Made by a program: the position numbers and the translations under genes. Of a stretch of 64,000 nucleotides of DNA, positions 33,508-45,798 are shown piece by piece; the first letter of the stretch is position 1, and every line of letters starts with the position of its first letter. The DNA is taken from the NCBI RefSeq assembly GCF_039621805.1, contig NZ_CP155073.1:2046001-2110000 (forward strand), written 5' to 3'. The stretch is from Paraburkholderia sp. PREW-6R (GTDB taxonomy: Bacteria; Pseudomonadota; Gammaproteobacteria; Burkholderiales; Burkholderiaceae). Under the pieces are notes generated by a model that saw nothing but the letters and a program-made list of their open reading frames with translations, had not been told where the DNA came from and did no database searches.

Positions 33508-33696
33508 CCGTAAGCAACAGCGTCGTGCCGTTGCCGCTCACACGGTTTCAATTGGCCGAACGCTCCGATACGTCGAAAAAACGTATCGTTTGCCCGGCGA
33601 CACGGCCGGGATTTTTTTGCCCAGGTCACGCATGGGAACCGGCTGTTCGCTCGAAGCACTGATCCGGCAGGCAACGCCCTGCTCTTGCTGAAACAA

Positions 33697-33733
33697 CAAA
33701 AACGGCGCGTCCCGCAAGGGGGCGCGCCGTTTT
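33697..33733. terminator. Terminator of the pdh operon
   Basis: AAAACGGCGCG and CGCGCCGTTTT form an 11-bp perfect stem with T-rich flanks on both strands, 43 bases beyond the lpdA stop. Confidence 0.85.
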
Positions 33734-33776
33734 GTCCTGTTGCGCCGCTAAAGAGACGCGGCGCATCCATCCCGCG

Positions 33777-35588
33777 TTATTTCTTTCTTTGCGGCGGCAA
33801 ATCGGTGCAGACGCCTTCATACAGTTCGGCGGCCATCCCGATCGATTCACCGAGCGTGGGATGCGGATGGATCGTCTTGCCGATATCCGTTGCGTCCGCA
33901 CCCATCTCAATAGCGAGACAGACTTCGCTGATCAGGTCGCCGGCGTTCAGACCCACGATCCCGCCGCCGATCACGCGATGCGTCTCTTCGTCGAACAGCA
34001 GCTTCGTGAAGCCTTCGTCGCGTCCATTGGCAATTGCACGGCCCGAGGCAGCCCACGGAAACACCGCTTTGCCGTATTTGATGCCCGCGGCCTTCAGCTG
34101 GTCTTCCGTCTTGCCGGCCCATGCCACTTCCGGATCGGTGTAAGCGACCGACGGAATCTGCAGCGCGTCGAAGTACGCCTTCTCGCCATGCGCCGCTTCC
34201 GCTGCAACGTGGCCCTCGTGCACGGCTTTGTGCGCAAGCATCGGCTGACCGACGATATCGCCGATCGCAAAAATATGCGGCACATTCGTGCGCATCTGCT
34301 TGTCGACGTCGATAAAACCGCGATCCGTCACGGTCACGCCGGCTTTGTCCGCCCCGATCCTCTTGCCATTCGGCGTACGGCCGACCGCCACCAGCACGAG
34401 ATCGTAACGTTGCGCTTCGGCTGGCGCCTTTTCGCCTTCGAACGACACGTAGATGCCGTCGTCTTTCGCTTCAGCCGCCGTGGTCTTCGTCTTCAGCATC
34501 ACGTTGGCAAAACGCTTGCTGTTGTACTTCTCCCAGACCTTGACGAGATCACGGTCCGCGCCGGCCATCAGACCGTCCAGCATTTCGACCACGTCGATCT
34601 TCGCGCCGAGCGTCGCGTACACCGTCGCCATTTCGAGGCCGATGATGCCGCCGCCGATCACGAGCATGCGCTGCGGAATCTGACGCAGTTCGAGCGCGCC
34701 GGTCGAGTCGACCACACGCGGGTCTTCCGGAATGAACGGCAGCTTCACCGCTTCCGAGCCGGCGGCGATGATTGCCTGCTTGAACCTGACGACTTTCTTG
34801 CCGCCCTCGGTCTGTACTTCCATGTGATTCGGGTCGACGAACGCGCCGGTGCCCGTGACCACGTCGACCTTGCGCATTTTGGCCATGCCGGCGAGGCCGC
34901 CGGTGAGCTTCTTGACGACGCTCGACTTGAAGTCGCGCAGCTTGTCCAGATCGATCTGCGGCTTCGCGAACGTGATGCCATGCGCACCGAGCGCTTCCGC
35001 TTCGTCGATCACGAGCGCGGTATGCAGTAGCGCTTTCGACGGAATACATCCCACGTTCAGACATACGCCGCCGAGCGTCGCATAACGTTCGACGAGCACC
35101 GTCTTCATGCCGAGGTCGGCGGAACGGAACGCGGCGGAATAACCACCGGGACCGGAACCGAGCACGAGCATGTCGCACTCGAGGTCGGCGTTGCCGGAGA
35201 AGCTTCCCGCTTGCGCCGCAGGAGCGGCGGCTTTCGGCGCGGCCGCCTGAGTGGCCTCGGGTGCCCGGGTTTGAGCTTCGGCTTGAGCCGGCGCTTTGCC
35301 GGTTTCCCCGGCAGGCGCCTTCGGTGCGTCCTTGGCAGGCGCTGCATCCGCCGACGTTTCAACGAGTGCGATCACCGTGCCTTGCGAGACTTTGTCGCCA
35401 GCTTTGACGCGCACTTCCTTAACCGTGCCGGCGGTATCGCTCGGCACTTCGATGGAAGCCTTGTCGGACTCGAGCGTCATGAGTGCCTGTTCGGTCTCGA
35501 TGACATCGCCCGGTTTGATATTGACTTCGATGACATCGACGTCCTTGAAGTCGCCGATATCCGGCACTTTCACTTCGACGAGACTCAT
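33777..35588 (-). CDS. lpdA: Dihydrolipoyl dehydrogenase with N-terminal lipoyl domain (E3 of PDH)
   Basis: E3 reoxidises dihydrolipoyl groups, passing electrons to NAD. The 603-residue protein carries a lipoyl domain (residues about 2-78, lipoyl-Lys in TLESDKASIEV) and an Ala/Pro/Glu linker (about 80-125). The flavoprotein disulfide reductase follows: FAD-binding LVLGSGPGGYSAAFR, redox disulfide GGVCLNVGCIPSK, NAD-binding VIGGGIIGLE, and the catalytic His in HPHPTLGE. The fused lipoyl domain is typical of betaproteobacterial PDH-E3. It is the last gene of aceE-aceF-lpdA, 253 bases after aceF. Confidence 0.97.
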   Translation of the reverse strand: MSLVEVKVPDIGDFKDVDVIEVNIKPGDVIETEQALMTLESDKASIEVPSDTAGTVKEVRVKAGDKVSQGTVIALVETSADAAPAKDAPKAPAGETGKAPAQAEAQTRAPEATQAAAPKAAAPAAQAGSFSGNADLECDMLVLGSGPGGYSAAFRSADLGMKTVLVERYATLGGVCLNVGCIPSKALLHTALVIDEAEALGAHGITFAKPQIDLDKLRDFKSSVVKKLTGGLAGMAKMRKVDVVTGTGAFVDPNHMEVQTEGGKKVVRFKQAIIAAGSEAVKLPFIPEDPRVVDSTGALELRQIPQRMLVIGGGIIGLEMATVYATLGAKIDVVEMLDGLMAGADRDLVKVWEKYNSKRFANVMLKTKTTAAEAKDDGIYVSFEGEKAPAEAQRYDLVLVAVGRTPNGKRIGADKAGVTVTDRGFIDVDKQMRTNVPHIFAIGDIVGQPMLAHKAVHEGHVAAEAAHGEKAYFDALQIPSVAYTDPEVAWAGKTEDQLKAAGIKYGKAVFPWAASGRAIANGRDEGFTKLLFDEETHRVIGGGIVGLNAGDLISEVCLAIEMGADATDIGKTIHPHPTLGESIGMAAELYEGVCTDLPPQRKK

Positions 35589-35841
35589 TAGTGTCCCCTT
35601 CTCTTATTGACCGTGATGATGGAAAACCCGTGCAATGCGGCCCGGAAGCGGGCGGCGGCCTGAACAGAATCGTCCTTTGCCTTCTGCCCGGAAAGCGCGT
35701 TCCACTGCCTGCTTTTCCCTAGAAAACAAAAAGAGCAGGCAATGCCCTGTACAGGGGCGACGCGATAGACCGACAAGGAATCAGGTTCTACCGGCAGACG
35801 CGGATCACAGAAGACCCGCGCCCCGCTCAACCATCACCACA

Positions 35842-37542
35842 TCAAAGAATCACACGCCGGAAATCGGCAAGAAGCGCCCCAAGGTACGCATTGAAGCGCG
35901 CAGCTTCTGCCCCGTCGATCACACGGTGATCGTACGAGAGCGACAGCGGCAGCATGAGACGGGGCACGAACTGCTTGCCATCCCACACAGGCTTCATGGC
36001 ACCACGCGACAGACCCAGAATGGCGACTTCAGGCGCATTGATAATCGGCGTGAAGTTCGTTCCGCCAATGCCGCCAAGCGACGAAATCGAGAAGCAGCCG
36101 CCCTGCATCTGGTCCGGCTTGAGCTTGCCTTCACGCGCGGCTTTCGACAGATCCGTCATCTCTTTCGCGATCTCGACGAGACCCTTCTTGTCCGCATCGC
36201 GAATCACCGGCACGACGAGACCGTTCGGCGTATCGGCAGCAAAACCCACGTGGTAATACTGCTTGAACACGAGGTTATCGCCATCGAGGCTCGCGTTGAA
36301 CGTCGGGAATTTCTTCAAGGCCGACACGACCGCCTTGATCACGAACGCCAGCATCGTGATCTTGACGCCGGCTTTTTCGTTTTCCTTGTTCAGTTGCACG
36401 CGCAACGCTTCGAGTTCGGTGATATCCGCTTCGTCGTTATTCGTGACGTGCGGGATCATCACCCAGTTGCGATGCAGATTCGCGCCGGAAATCTTCTTGA
36501 TGCGCGACAGCGGCTTCGGATCGATCGGACCGAACTTCGTGAAGTCGACCTTCGGCCACGGCAGCAGATTCAATCCGCCGCCCGCCGCCGGTGCGCCAGC
36601 CGCAGCCGCAGCGCCGGCCGGCGCCGCGCGCTGGCCGGTCATCACGCCTTTGATGAATGCGGTGACGTCGGCCTGCGTGATGCGGCCTTTCGGACCCGTG
36701 CCCTGCACCTGGGTCACGTCGACACCCAGCTCACGCGCGAATTTGCGCACCGACGGCGAAGCGTGGCTCGCCTGACGACCGCCTTCGCCTGCTGGAATCA
36801 CCGGAGCCTGGGCGAGCGCCGACGGCTGCGCCGGGGCCGGCGACGGCACGGCCGGCGCATCCGACGGCTTCTCGGCCGGCGCCTTGCCTGCCGCGGGAGC
36901 GGGAGCCGGGGCCGGCGCAGCCGCGCCACCTTCGACTTCGACGATCACGATTACCGAGCCTTCCGACACGGTATCGCCCACCTTCACCTTCACTTCCTTG
37001 ACGACGCCGGCGGCCGAGCTCGGCACGTCCATCGTGGCCTTGTCGGATTCGAGCGTGACGAGCGACTGCTCCTTCTCGACGCGATCGCCGACCTTCACCG
37101 ACACTTCGATGACGGGAATGTCCTTGTAGTCGCCGATGTCCGGCACCTTGACTTCCTGCGTGCCGCCGCCGGCGGCAGCCGGCGTGGGTGCGGGCGCAGC
37201 CGCCGGTGCCGGAGCGGGCGTTGCAGCCGGGGCCGGAGCGGGAGCAGGAGCGGCGGCCGGCGTGGCCGCAGGGGCCGGAGCGGGCGCAGCCGCGCCGCCT
37301 TCAGCGCCATCCAGCACGACGATCAGCGAACCTTCCGACACGTTGTCGCCAACCTTGACCTTCACTTCCTTGACGACGCCGGCGGCCGAGCTCGGCACGT
37401 CCATCGTCGCCTTATCGGACTCCAGCGTAACGAGCGATTGCTCTTTTTCGACGGTATCACCCGCCTTCACCAGCACCTCGATCACAGGAATGTCCTTGTA
37501 ATCGCCGATGTCCGGCACCTTGACTTCGATCGCTTGACTCAT
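35842..37542 (-). CDS. aceF: Dihydrolipoyllysine-residue acetyltransferase (E2 of PDH)
   Basis: E2 forms the core of pyruvate dehydrogenase and transfers the acetyl group to CoA. The 566-residue protein has two N-terminal lipoyl domains (about residues 3-78 and 125-200, each with [11 protein letters not shown]) and Ala/Pro-rich linkers. A peripheral subunit-binding domain (about 265-300, [15 protein letters not shown]) and the catalytic domain with [15 protein letters not shown] near the end complete it. The two lipoyl domains share nearly identical DNA in a stretch of about 50 bases, suggesting recent duplication or gene conversion. It lies 85 bases after aceE. Confidence 0.97.
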   Translation of the reverse strand: MSQAIEVKVPDIGDYKDIPVIEVLVKAGDTVEKEQSLVTLESDKATMDVPSSAAGVVKEVKVKVGDNVSEGSLIVVLDGAEGGAAAPAPAPAATPAAAPAPAPAPAATPAPAPAAAPAPTPAAAGGGTQEVKVPDIGDYKDIPVIEVSVKVGDRVEKEQSLVTLESDKATMDVPSSAAGVVKEVKVKVGDTVSEGSVIVIVEVEGGAAAPAPAPAPAAGKAPAEKPSDAPAVPSPAPAQPSALAQAPVIPAGEGGRQASHASPSVRKFARELGVDVTQVQGTGPKGRITQADVTAFIKGVMTGQRAAPAGAAAAAGAPAAGGGLNLLPWPKVDFTKFGPIDPKPLSRIKKISGANLHRNWVMIPHVTNNDEADITELEALRVQLNKENEKAGVKITMLAFVIKAVVSALKKFPTFNASLDGDNLVFKQYYHVGFAADTPNGLVVPVIRDADKKGLVEIAKEMTDLSKAAREGKLKPDQMQGGCFSISSLGGIGGTNFTPIINAPEVAILGLSRGAMKPVWDGKQFVPRLMLPLSLSYDHRVIDGAEAARFNAYLGALLADFRRVIL

Positions 37543-37627
37543 TGTTAGTGTCTCCTGGGCCGCGCACGCCGCCTGCCCCTACACGTAGGGGCAGGCGCGC
37601 ACGCCATGGCACACGGGGAATGATGCC

Positions 37628-40324
<2,697 letters not shown>

Positions 40325-40586
40325 GCTCGTCTCCTGGAATTAGAGGAACGCTCTTTGAACAGACGACGCGGACGAAGCACGGCCGCGGCAGCTTCGGCCG
40401 ATTGTAATAAGGGTCCCGACGTCCGTGCAACAAAATTTTCGAATGACGAGATTGATTCTCACAATACGAAAAATTGCTGCAGCGCAACCTGAATTGACTG
40501 CCAATTGACGGTTACGCTGGCTAGTTTGCGCCGATTAATAGTGCTTTCCGCGCTTTTTTGCGTCATTTGACGGTGGCATGCTGCGC
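40325..40586. promoter_or_regulatory. Divergent promoter region of the pdh operon and the sensor kinase gene
   Basis: About 260 bases with an AT-rich centre (around 40433-40500) that includes the palindrome-like CAAAATTTTCG. On the minus strand TTGCGC followed by TATTGT (15-bp spacer) is a possible pdh promoter. No gene is seen. Confidence 0.5.
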
Positions 40587-40592
40587 TACAAT
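40587..40592 (+). promoter_or_regulatory. Candidate -10 box at the sensor kinase start
   Basis: TACAAT ends 7 bases before the ATG at 40600, which would put the transcription start at or next to that codon. The upstream TTGACG is 14 bp away, short for a standard spacer. Confidence 0.35.
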
Positions 40593-40599
40593 GCCACGC

Positions 40600-43116
40600 A
40601 TGTTGACCGAACGGCTTTTCGCACGCTCGGCGCGCACCGCCGGGTCTCCGGCGGATTCGACGCCGTCCTCCCGCTGGCACCACGGACCGTGGTGGTCGAA
40701 CTCCTATTTGCTCACGCCGCTGTTGTCGATCCTCGTTTTCCTCGTGGTGATGAGCCTGATTTTGTGGAGCCTGAACCGGCGCGAACAGCAGCAACAGGAA
40801 GACACGCTTTACCGCAACGTCGCGTGGGCGCAGCAGCAGATCCGCCTGTCCATGACCGGTGCGCAGGAACAGATCCAGGCGCTAGCACGCGACCTCGTCG
40901 CCGGCCACGCGGACCCGCATTCGTTCCAGGTGTCCACCACGGACATCATGCAGGGGCATCCGGAAATCCTCTATATGAACTGGTACACCAGCGCGCAGCA
41001 GCCGCGCTGGCCCAGTACCGCGCTGCCCGTGTTCGGCCAGCGCCTTGCCAAACCCAACGACGCGCAGATGGACGAAGCGGTCAAGGCCGCCTTTGCCGAA
41101 GCGCGCAGCACGCGCCGCCAGGTGTATTCGCCTCTCATTTATGACGACGTCGGCAACGGCTACATCACGCTGCAGACGCCGGTCTACCGGGACCGTGATT
41201 TTCTCGGCACGATCGCGGCCGTGTTCTCGGTGGAAGGCATTCTCAAGCATGACATTCCGCCCGAGCTGTCGGCCAAGTACAAGATCTCGATCATCGACGT
41301 GAACAATCGCGAGTTGACCACCACGTCAACCCGCCCGCGGCTGCCGCGCGACATGTTCTACGACCTGCCGCTCGACCCGCCGGGCCAGGGCGTCTCGGTG
41401 CGCGTCTACGCGTATCCGCAGATGACCAACTTCACCAATAACACGCTCGTCTGGCTGGTCGCGGGTCTGTCGTGCTTCGTGCTGTGGAGTTTGTGGAGCC
41501 TGTGGAAGCACACGCGCCAGCGCTTCGAAGCGCAACAGGCGCTGTATGCCGAAGCGTTCTTCCGCCGCGCAATGGAAAACTCCGTGCTGATCGGCATGCG
41601 CGTGCTCGATATGCACGGCCGCATTACCCACGTCAATCCGGCTTTTTGCCGCATGACAGGCTGGGACGAAAGCGATCTGGTCGGCAAGAACGCGCCGTTC
41701 GCTTACTGGCCGCGCGACGCTTATCCGGAAATGCAACGCCAGCTCGACATGACGTTGCGCGGCAAGGCGCCCTCTTCGGGTTTCGAGTTGCGCGTGCAAC
41801 GCAAAGACGGCTCGTCGTTCCATGCGCGCCTCTATGTGTCGCCGCTGATCGACAGCTCGGGCCGCCAGACCGGCTGGATGTCGTCGATGACGGACATCAC
41901 CGAACCGAAGCGCGCGCGCGAGGAACTCGCCGCCGCTCACGAGCGCTTCACCACCGTGCTCGAAAGCCTTGACGCAGCCGTGTCCGTGCTCGCTGCCGAC
42001 GAAGCCGAACTGCTGTTCGCGAACCGCTATTACCGGCACCTGTTCGGCATCCGGCCGGACGGCCACCTGGAATTGGCGGGCGGCGGGTTCGATAGCGCAC
42101 AGGCGTCGTCCGATTCGATCGATATGGTGGATACCTATGCCGGCTTGCCGGCAGCCGCCTTGACCGAAAGTACCGCCGACGCGCAGGAAGTGTACGTGCA
42201 GAGCATTCAGAAATGGTTCGAAGTGCGCCGCCAGTACATTCAGTGGGTGGACGGCCACCTTGCGCAGATGCAGATCGCCACCGACATCACCACGCGCAAG
42301 CAGGCGCAGGAGCTCTCGCGCCAGCAGGACGAGAAGCTGCAATTCACGAGCCGTCTCATGACGATGGGCGAGATGGCCTCGTCGCTCGCGCACGAACTGA
42401 ACCAGCCGCTCGCCGCGATCAACAACTATTGCTCCGGCACGGTCGCGCTCGTCAAATCCGGTCGGACGACGCCGGACAACCTGCTGCCCGTGCTCGAAAA
42501 AACCGCGCAGCAGGCGGTGCGGGCCGGCATGATCATCAAACGGATTCGCGAGTTCGTGAAGCGTAGCGAGCCCAAGCGGCAAGCCACGCGCGTCGCCGAT
42601 ATCGTCGCCGACGCGGTGGGTCTTGCCGAGATCGAGGCGCGCAAGCGGCGCATTCGTATCGTCACGGATCTCCGCTCGCGGTTGCCGGTGATCTATGTCG
42701 ACCCGGTGCTGATCGAGCAGGTGCTGGTGAACCTGCTGAAAAACGCCGCCGAAGCAATGGCCGAGGCGCGGCCGAACGCGGTGGATCCGGTGATCCGCGT
42801 GGTCGTGCGTCTGGAAAGCGGCTTTGTGTGCATCAGCGTCGTCGACCAGGGGCCGGGCGTCGATGAAGCCACCGCCGAGCGTCTGTTCGAACCGTTTTAC
42901 AGCACCAAGTCCGATGGCATGGGCATGGGGCTGAACATTTGCCGTTCGATTATCGAATCGCACCGCGGCCGTCTGTGGGTGGTCAATAACGTCGAATCAG
43001 ACGGCCACATCACAGGGGCCACGTTCCATTGCAGTCTGCCCATTGGAGAGCCTGACGGCCCGAGCAACGGCGGGTCCGAGGCGCCGACACCACAAACCGT
43101 TACGGGAGAGCTATGA
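40600..43116 (+). CDS. Membrane PAS-domain sensor histidine kinase (FixL/DctB-like)
   Basis: An 838-residue kinase with two membrane segments (about residues 36-58 and 281-302) that flank a periplasmic sensor domain of about 220 residues. Two PAS regions follow (about 325-440, ITHVNPAFCRMTGWDE; about 450-565). The phosphoacceptor box is SSLAHELNQPLAAINNY (His about 597), the N-box LVNLLKNAAEAMAEA, and the ATP-binding glycine motifs VVDQGPGVDEATAERLFEPF and MGMGLNICRSII. The ligand is unknown. It overlaps the response regulator by 4 bases (ATGA) and is divergent from the pdh operon. The start is 40600 or 40591; neither has a ribosome-binding site. Confidence 0.9.
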   Translation: MLTERLFARSARTAGSPADSTPSSRWHHGPWWSNSYLLTPLLSILVFLVVMSLILWSLNRREQQQQEDTLYRNVAWAQQQIRLSMTGAQEQIQALARDLVAGHADPHSFQVSTTDIMQGHPEILYMNWYTSAQQPRWPSTALPVFGQRLAKPNDAQMDEAVKAAFAEARSTRRQVYSPLIYDDVGNGYITLQTPVYRDRDFLGTIAAVFSVEGILKHDIPPELSAKYKISIIDVNNRELTTTSTRPRLPRDMFYDLPLDPPGQGVSVRVYAYPQMTNFTNNTLVWLVAGLSCFVLWSLWSLWKHTRQRFEAQQALYAEAFFRRAMENSVLIGMRVLDMHGRITHVNPAFCRMTGWDESDLVGKNAPFAYWPRDAYPEMQRQLDMTLRGKAPSSGFELRVQRKDGSSFHARLYVSPLIDSSGRQTGWMSSMTDITEPKRAREELAAAHERFTTVLESLDAAVSVLAADEAELLFANRYYRHLFGIRPDGHLELAGGGFDSAQASSDSIDMVDTYAGLPAAALTESTADAQEVYVQSIQKWFEVRRQYIQWVDGHLAQMQIATDITTRKQAQELSRQQDEKLQFTSRLMTMGEMASSLAHELNQPLAAINNYCSGTVALVKSGRTTPDNLLPVLEKTAQQAVRAGMIIKRIREFVKRSEPKRQATRVADIVADAVGLAEIEARKRRIRIVTDLRSRLPVIYVDPVLIEQVLVNLLKNAAEAMAEARPNAVDPVIRVVVRLESGFVCISVVDQGPGVDEATAERLFEPFYSTKSDGMGMGLNICRSIIESHRGRLWVVNNVESDGHITGATFHCSLPIGEPDGPSNGGSEAPTPQTVTGEL

Positions 43117-43760
43117 ACAGCCCAGTCACCACACAGGAAACTGTCTTTGTCGTCGACGACGACGAGGCCGTGCGAGATTCGCTGCGCTGGCTGCTGGAGG
43201 CGAACGGCTACCGCGTGCAATGCTTCTCCAGCGCCGAGCAGTTCATCGACGCATGGCAGCCGCATACGCATCCCGGCCAGATCGCATGCCTGATTCTCGA
43301 CGTGCGGATGTCCGGCATGAGCGGGCTTGAATTGCAGGAGCGCCTGATCGCCGACAATGCGTCGCTGCCGATCATTTTCGTGACAGGTCATGGCGACGTG
43401 CCGATGGCCGTCTCCACGATGAAAAAAGGCGCGATGGATTTCATCGAAAAGCCGTTCGACGAAGCCGAGTTGCGCAAGCTGGTGGAGCGCATGCTGGACA
43501 AGGCGCGCAGCGAGAGCACAAGCGTGCAGCAGCAACGTGCCGCCGCGGAGCGCCTGGGCAAGCTGACCGCGCGCGAGCATCAGGTACTGGAGCGCATCAT
43601 TGCCGGCCGCCTGAACAAGCAGATCGCCGACGACCTCGGTATCAGTATCAAGACGGTCGAAGCGCACCGCGCCAACATCATGGAAAAACTCAACGTGAAT
43701 ACGGTCGCCGATCTCTTGCGACTGGCGCTGTCGAACAAGCCGCAACAACCGGCGCAGTAA
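43113..43760 (+). CDS. FixJ/NarL-type response regulator
   Basis: A 215-residue regulator: receiver domain (residues about 9-125; FVVDDDEAVR, phosphoacceptor Asp63 in LILDVRMSGMSG, FVTGHGDVPMAV, switch Lys in EKPFDEAEL) followed by a LuxR-type HTH (about 142-205; LTAREHQVLERIIAGRLNKQIAD, SIKTVEAHRANIMEKL). It belongs to the FixJ/TodT/StyR class and is translationally coupled to the kinase before it (ATGA overlap). Targets are unknown; the divergent aceE operon is the obvious first candidate. Confidence 0.95.
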   Translation: MNSPVTTQETVFVVDDDEAVRDSLRWLLEANGYRVQCFSSAEQFIDAWQPHTHPGQIACLILDVRMSGMSGLELQERLIADNASLPIIFVTGHGDVPMAVSTMKKGAMDFIEKPFDEAELRKLVERMLDKARSESTSVQQQRAAAERLGKLTAREHQVLERIIAGRLNKQIADDLGISIKTVEAHRANIMEKLNVNTVADLLRLALSNKPQQPAQ

Positions 43761-44431
43761 AACGGCGGCGGCCGGCGCGCCGCCTTCGTCACCCTCTCCC
43801 GCTCGCTCACGCTCGCGGATCAATGGCCGGACTGGCGACAGGTCCGGCCTGCTTTTCTGGCCTGCTTCTCCGGCCTGCCGCCTCTCCATATCTCTTCCAT
43901 CTTTTCCCGCGTAAGCGTCATGGGTCGCATCCGCGCCGGCTCGTTGCCGTCCTCCGTGGTTTGATCCACTCACTCGGCTGTTTTGCAAAGCAACAAACGT
44001 TGTGCTCTCCATAACTTCAGGTGGGCATTCAGTCTGCATCACTCAGCACCTGCTTCACTGAACCGCAAATCAGTCTTTCCTAAGACTTGATTGACAAGCC
44101 TGGTCGCGCCGCATAATTTATGAAGAACTCCTTAACGGCTTTCTCCGATGCGCACCCTATGCGGGAACAATAACGCCCCCCGCGTGGGGCTCGTCATCGT
44201 CGCGTCACGGAAAGCCGATGCGGCAGCACGCAGGCCGCCAGCCGGCGCTTACCGTGGGCGCGTCCGCTGTTGCGCCGAACCTCGCGCCGTCGCTGCAAGC
44301 CGTTGCCTACGCAGTCGCAAACCGGGCGTCGGGGTCGCGCCCTCACCCATCGTCCTCACCGCACGGTGACGCACCAGCGTTGCTTGCGCCGCGCATGGCG
44401 TCCCGCTGTCAACATAACGGAGAATCTCATC
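43761..44431. other. Long noncoding region before the DUF3300 gene
   Basis: About 670 bases without a credible gene. The left part holds three degenerate GGCCTGCTTYTC-like repeats (about 43846-43885). The right part, after the promoter at 44091-44119, would be a 5' leader of about 305 bases upstream of the DUF3300 start. No riboswitch was recognised. Confidence 0.5.
44091..44119 (+). promoter_or_regulatory. Probable promoter of the DUF3300-DUF2950 operon
   Basis: TTGACA (44091-44096), a 17-bp spacer, then TAATTT (44114-44119). The -35 is perfect and the -10 is acceptable. Confidence 0.65.
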
Positions 44432-45778
44432 GTGAAACGATCTGGAGCACACCGCTCGCGTGTGTTGCTTGTTTGCGCCGCCATGACGGGTGCGCCGCCC
44501 GTCGGCATCGTGAGCGCCGTTGGCTTGAGTAGTCTCGCCGGGCTGCTCGCGCCGCTCGCCGCGCAGGCGCAAAGCGGGGTGAAGATGTCGAGCCAGCAAC
44601 TCGACTCGCTGAGCGCACCCATCGCGCTATATCCCGACGCGCTGCTTGCGCAGGTGCTGATGGCGTCCACCTTCCCGCAGGACGTGCAGGCCGCTGCGGC
44701 GTGGTCAAAGGCAAACCCGAAGCTGCAAGGCGACGCCGCAGTCAAGGCCGTGGCGTCGGAGCCGTGGGACCCGAGCGTGCAATCGCTCGTCGCGTTTCCG
44801 CAGGTGCTTGCCACCATGGCGTCGAAACCAGACTGGGTGTCTCAACTCGGCAACGCCTTTCTCGCCCAGCCAAACGACGTCATGGACTCCGTGCAACGCC
44901 TGCGCAAGCAGGCCCAATCGGCCGGCAATCTGAAAACGAACACGCAGCAGAAAGTCGTCGTCGAGCAGAGCACGATTCAGATCGTGCCGGCCAATCCGCA
45001 AGTGGTGTACGTGCCCACCTATAACCCGACCGTGGTGTATGGCGCGTGGCCCTATCCCGCTTATCCGCCGGTTTATGTACCGCCGCCGCCCGGCTATGCA
45101 ATCGCAACGGGTTTCGCCACGGGCCTCGCATTCGGCGCGGGTGTAGCGGTCGCCAATTCGCTGTGGGGCGGTTTCAACTGGAATACCCACGACGTCAATA
45201 TCAACGTGAACCGGTACAACAGCATTAACGTGAACAACCGGTTGGACGTGAACAGCAACACGACGAGCTGGAATCGCAACGCCAATGTGAACCGGAACGT
45301 CAACAACGCGAATTTCAGCCGTACCGGCACCAGCACTATCAACGCTTCGCAACGCGACGCGTACCGGGGCCGCGACGACGCCCGCGCGCAGGCCCAGCAA
45401 ACGTTGCAGAACCGCACGGGGCAGAATCTGAGCGGCAATGCGAGCCAGCGGGTACAAGGGATTCACCAGGGCGGCACGGCCAACGGCAACTTGCAGAACC
45501 GCGCGCAGAACGTCAATCGCGATAATGCGTTGCGCGGCGCGGGCGACGGCAATGCCGCGCGTCAGGACATGCAGCGCGGCGAGGCGAGCCGTCAGGCGCT
45601 CGGCAGCGGCGGCGCAGGTCAGCCACGCGCGAGCGGAGCCGGCGGGTTGGGCTCGAACGGCGGCGGCCAGCCACGCCCGGGCGGCGGGTTCGGAGCAAAC
45701 GGCGGCGGTTTCGAGCGCGGCGGCGGCAGGCTGGGTGGCGGCGGCGCAGGCGAGCGTCACTTCGGCCGCAACCGTTGA
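44432..45778 (+). CDS. DUF3300 domain-containing exported protein
   Basis: A 448-residue protein from a GTG start at 44432, preceded by CGGAGA. It has a signal peptide (hydrophobic to about residue 48, ending AAQAQS) and a conserved DUF3300 domain (about 50-200; LDSLSAPIALYPDALLAQVLMA, WDPSVQSLVAFPQVLATM, NPQVVYVPTYNPTVVYG). A Tyr/Pro-rich hydrophobic segment and a long Asn/Arg/Gly-rich tail follow (NVNRNVNNANFSRTG, then Gly-rich to the end). The tail is low-complexity and likely disordered. Function is unknown; the family is usually paired with DUF2950, as here. Confidence 0.88.
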   Translation: MKRSGAHRSRVLLVCAAMTGAPPVGIVSAVGLSSLAGLLAPLAAQAQSGVKMSSQQLDSLSAPIALYPDALLAQVLMASTFPQDVQAAAAWSKANPKLQGDAAVKAVASEPWDPSVQSLVAFPQVLATMASKPDWVSQLGNAFLAQPNDVMDSVQRLRKQAQSAGNLKTNTQQKVVVEQSTIQIVPANPQVVYVPTYNPTVVYGAWPYPAYPPVYVPPPPGYAIATGFATGLAFGAGVAVANSLWGGFNWNTHDVNINVNRYNSINVNNRLDVNSNTTSWNRNANVNRNVNNANFSRTGTSTINASQRDAYRGRDDARAQAQQTLQNRTGQNLSGNASQRVQGIHQGGTANGNLQNRAQNVNRDNALRGAGDGNAARQDMQRGEASRQALGSGGAGQPRASGAGGLGSNGGGQPRPGGGFGANGGGFERGGGRLGGGGAGERHFGRNR

Positions 45779-45798
45779 ACGAACCACAGGAGTCTCAC

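Larger units (their letters stand above)
33425..33776. other. Convergent region between phaP and lpdA
   Basis: No gene is seen in these 352 bases. An imperfect stem at 33473-33507 (AAACGCCGGCC ... GGCTGGCGTTT) probably ends phaP, and a strong stem at 33697-33733 ends the pdh operon from the other side. Confidence 0.6.

Noticed and set aside
35588..35830. 80-codon minus-strand frame between aceF and lpdA
   Set aside because: No ribosome-binding site, no family resemblance, and it ends at the lpdA start; more likely an untranslated spacer.
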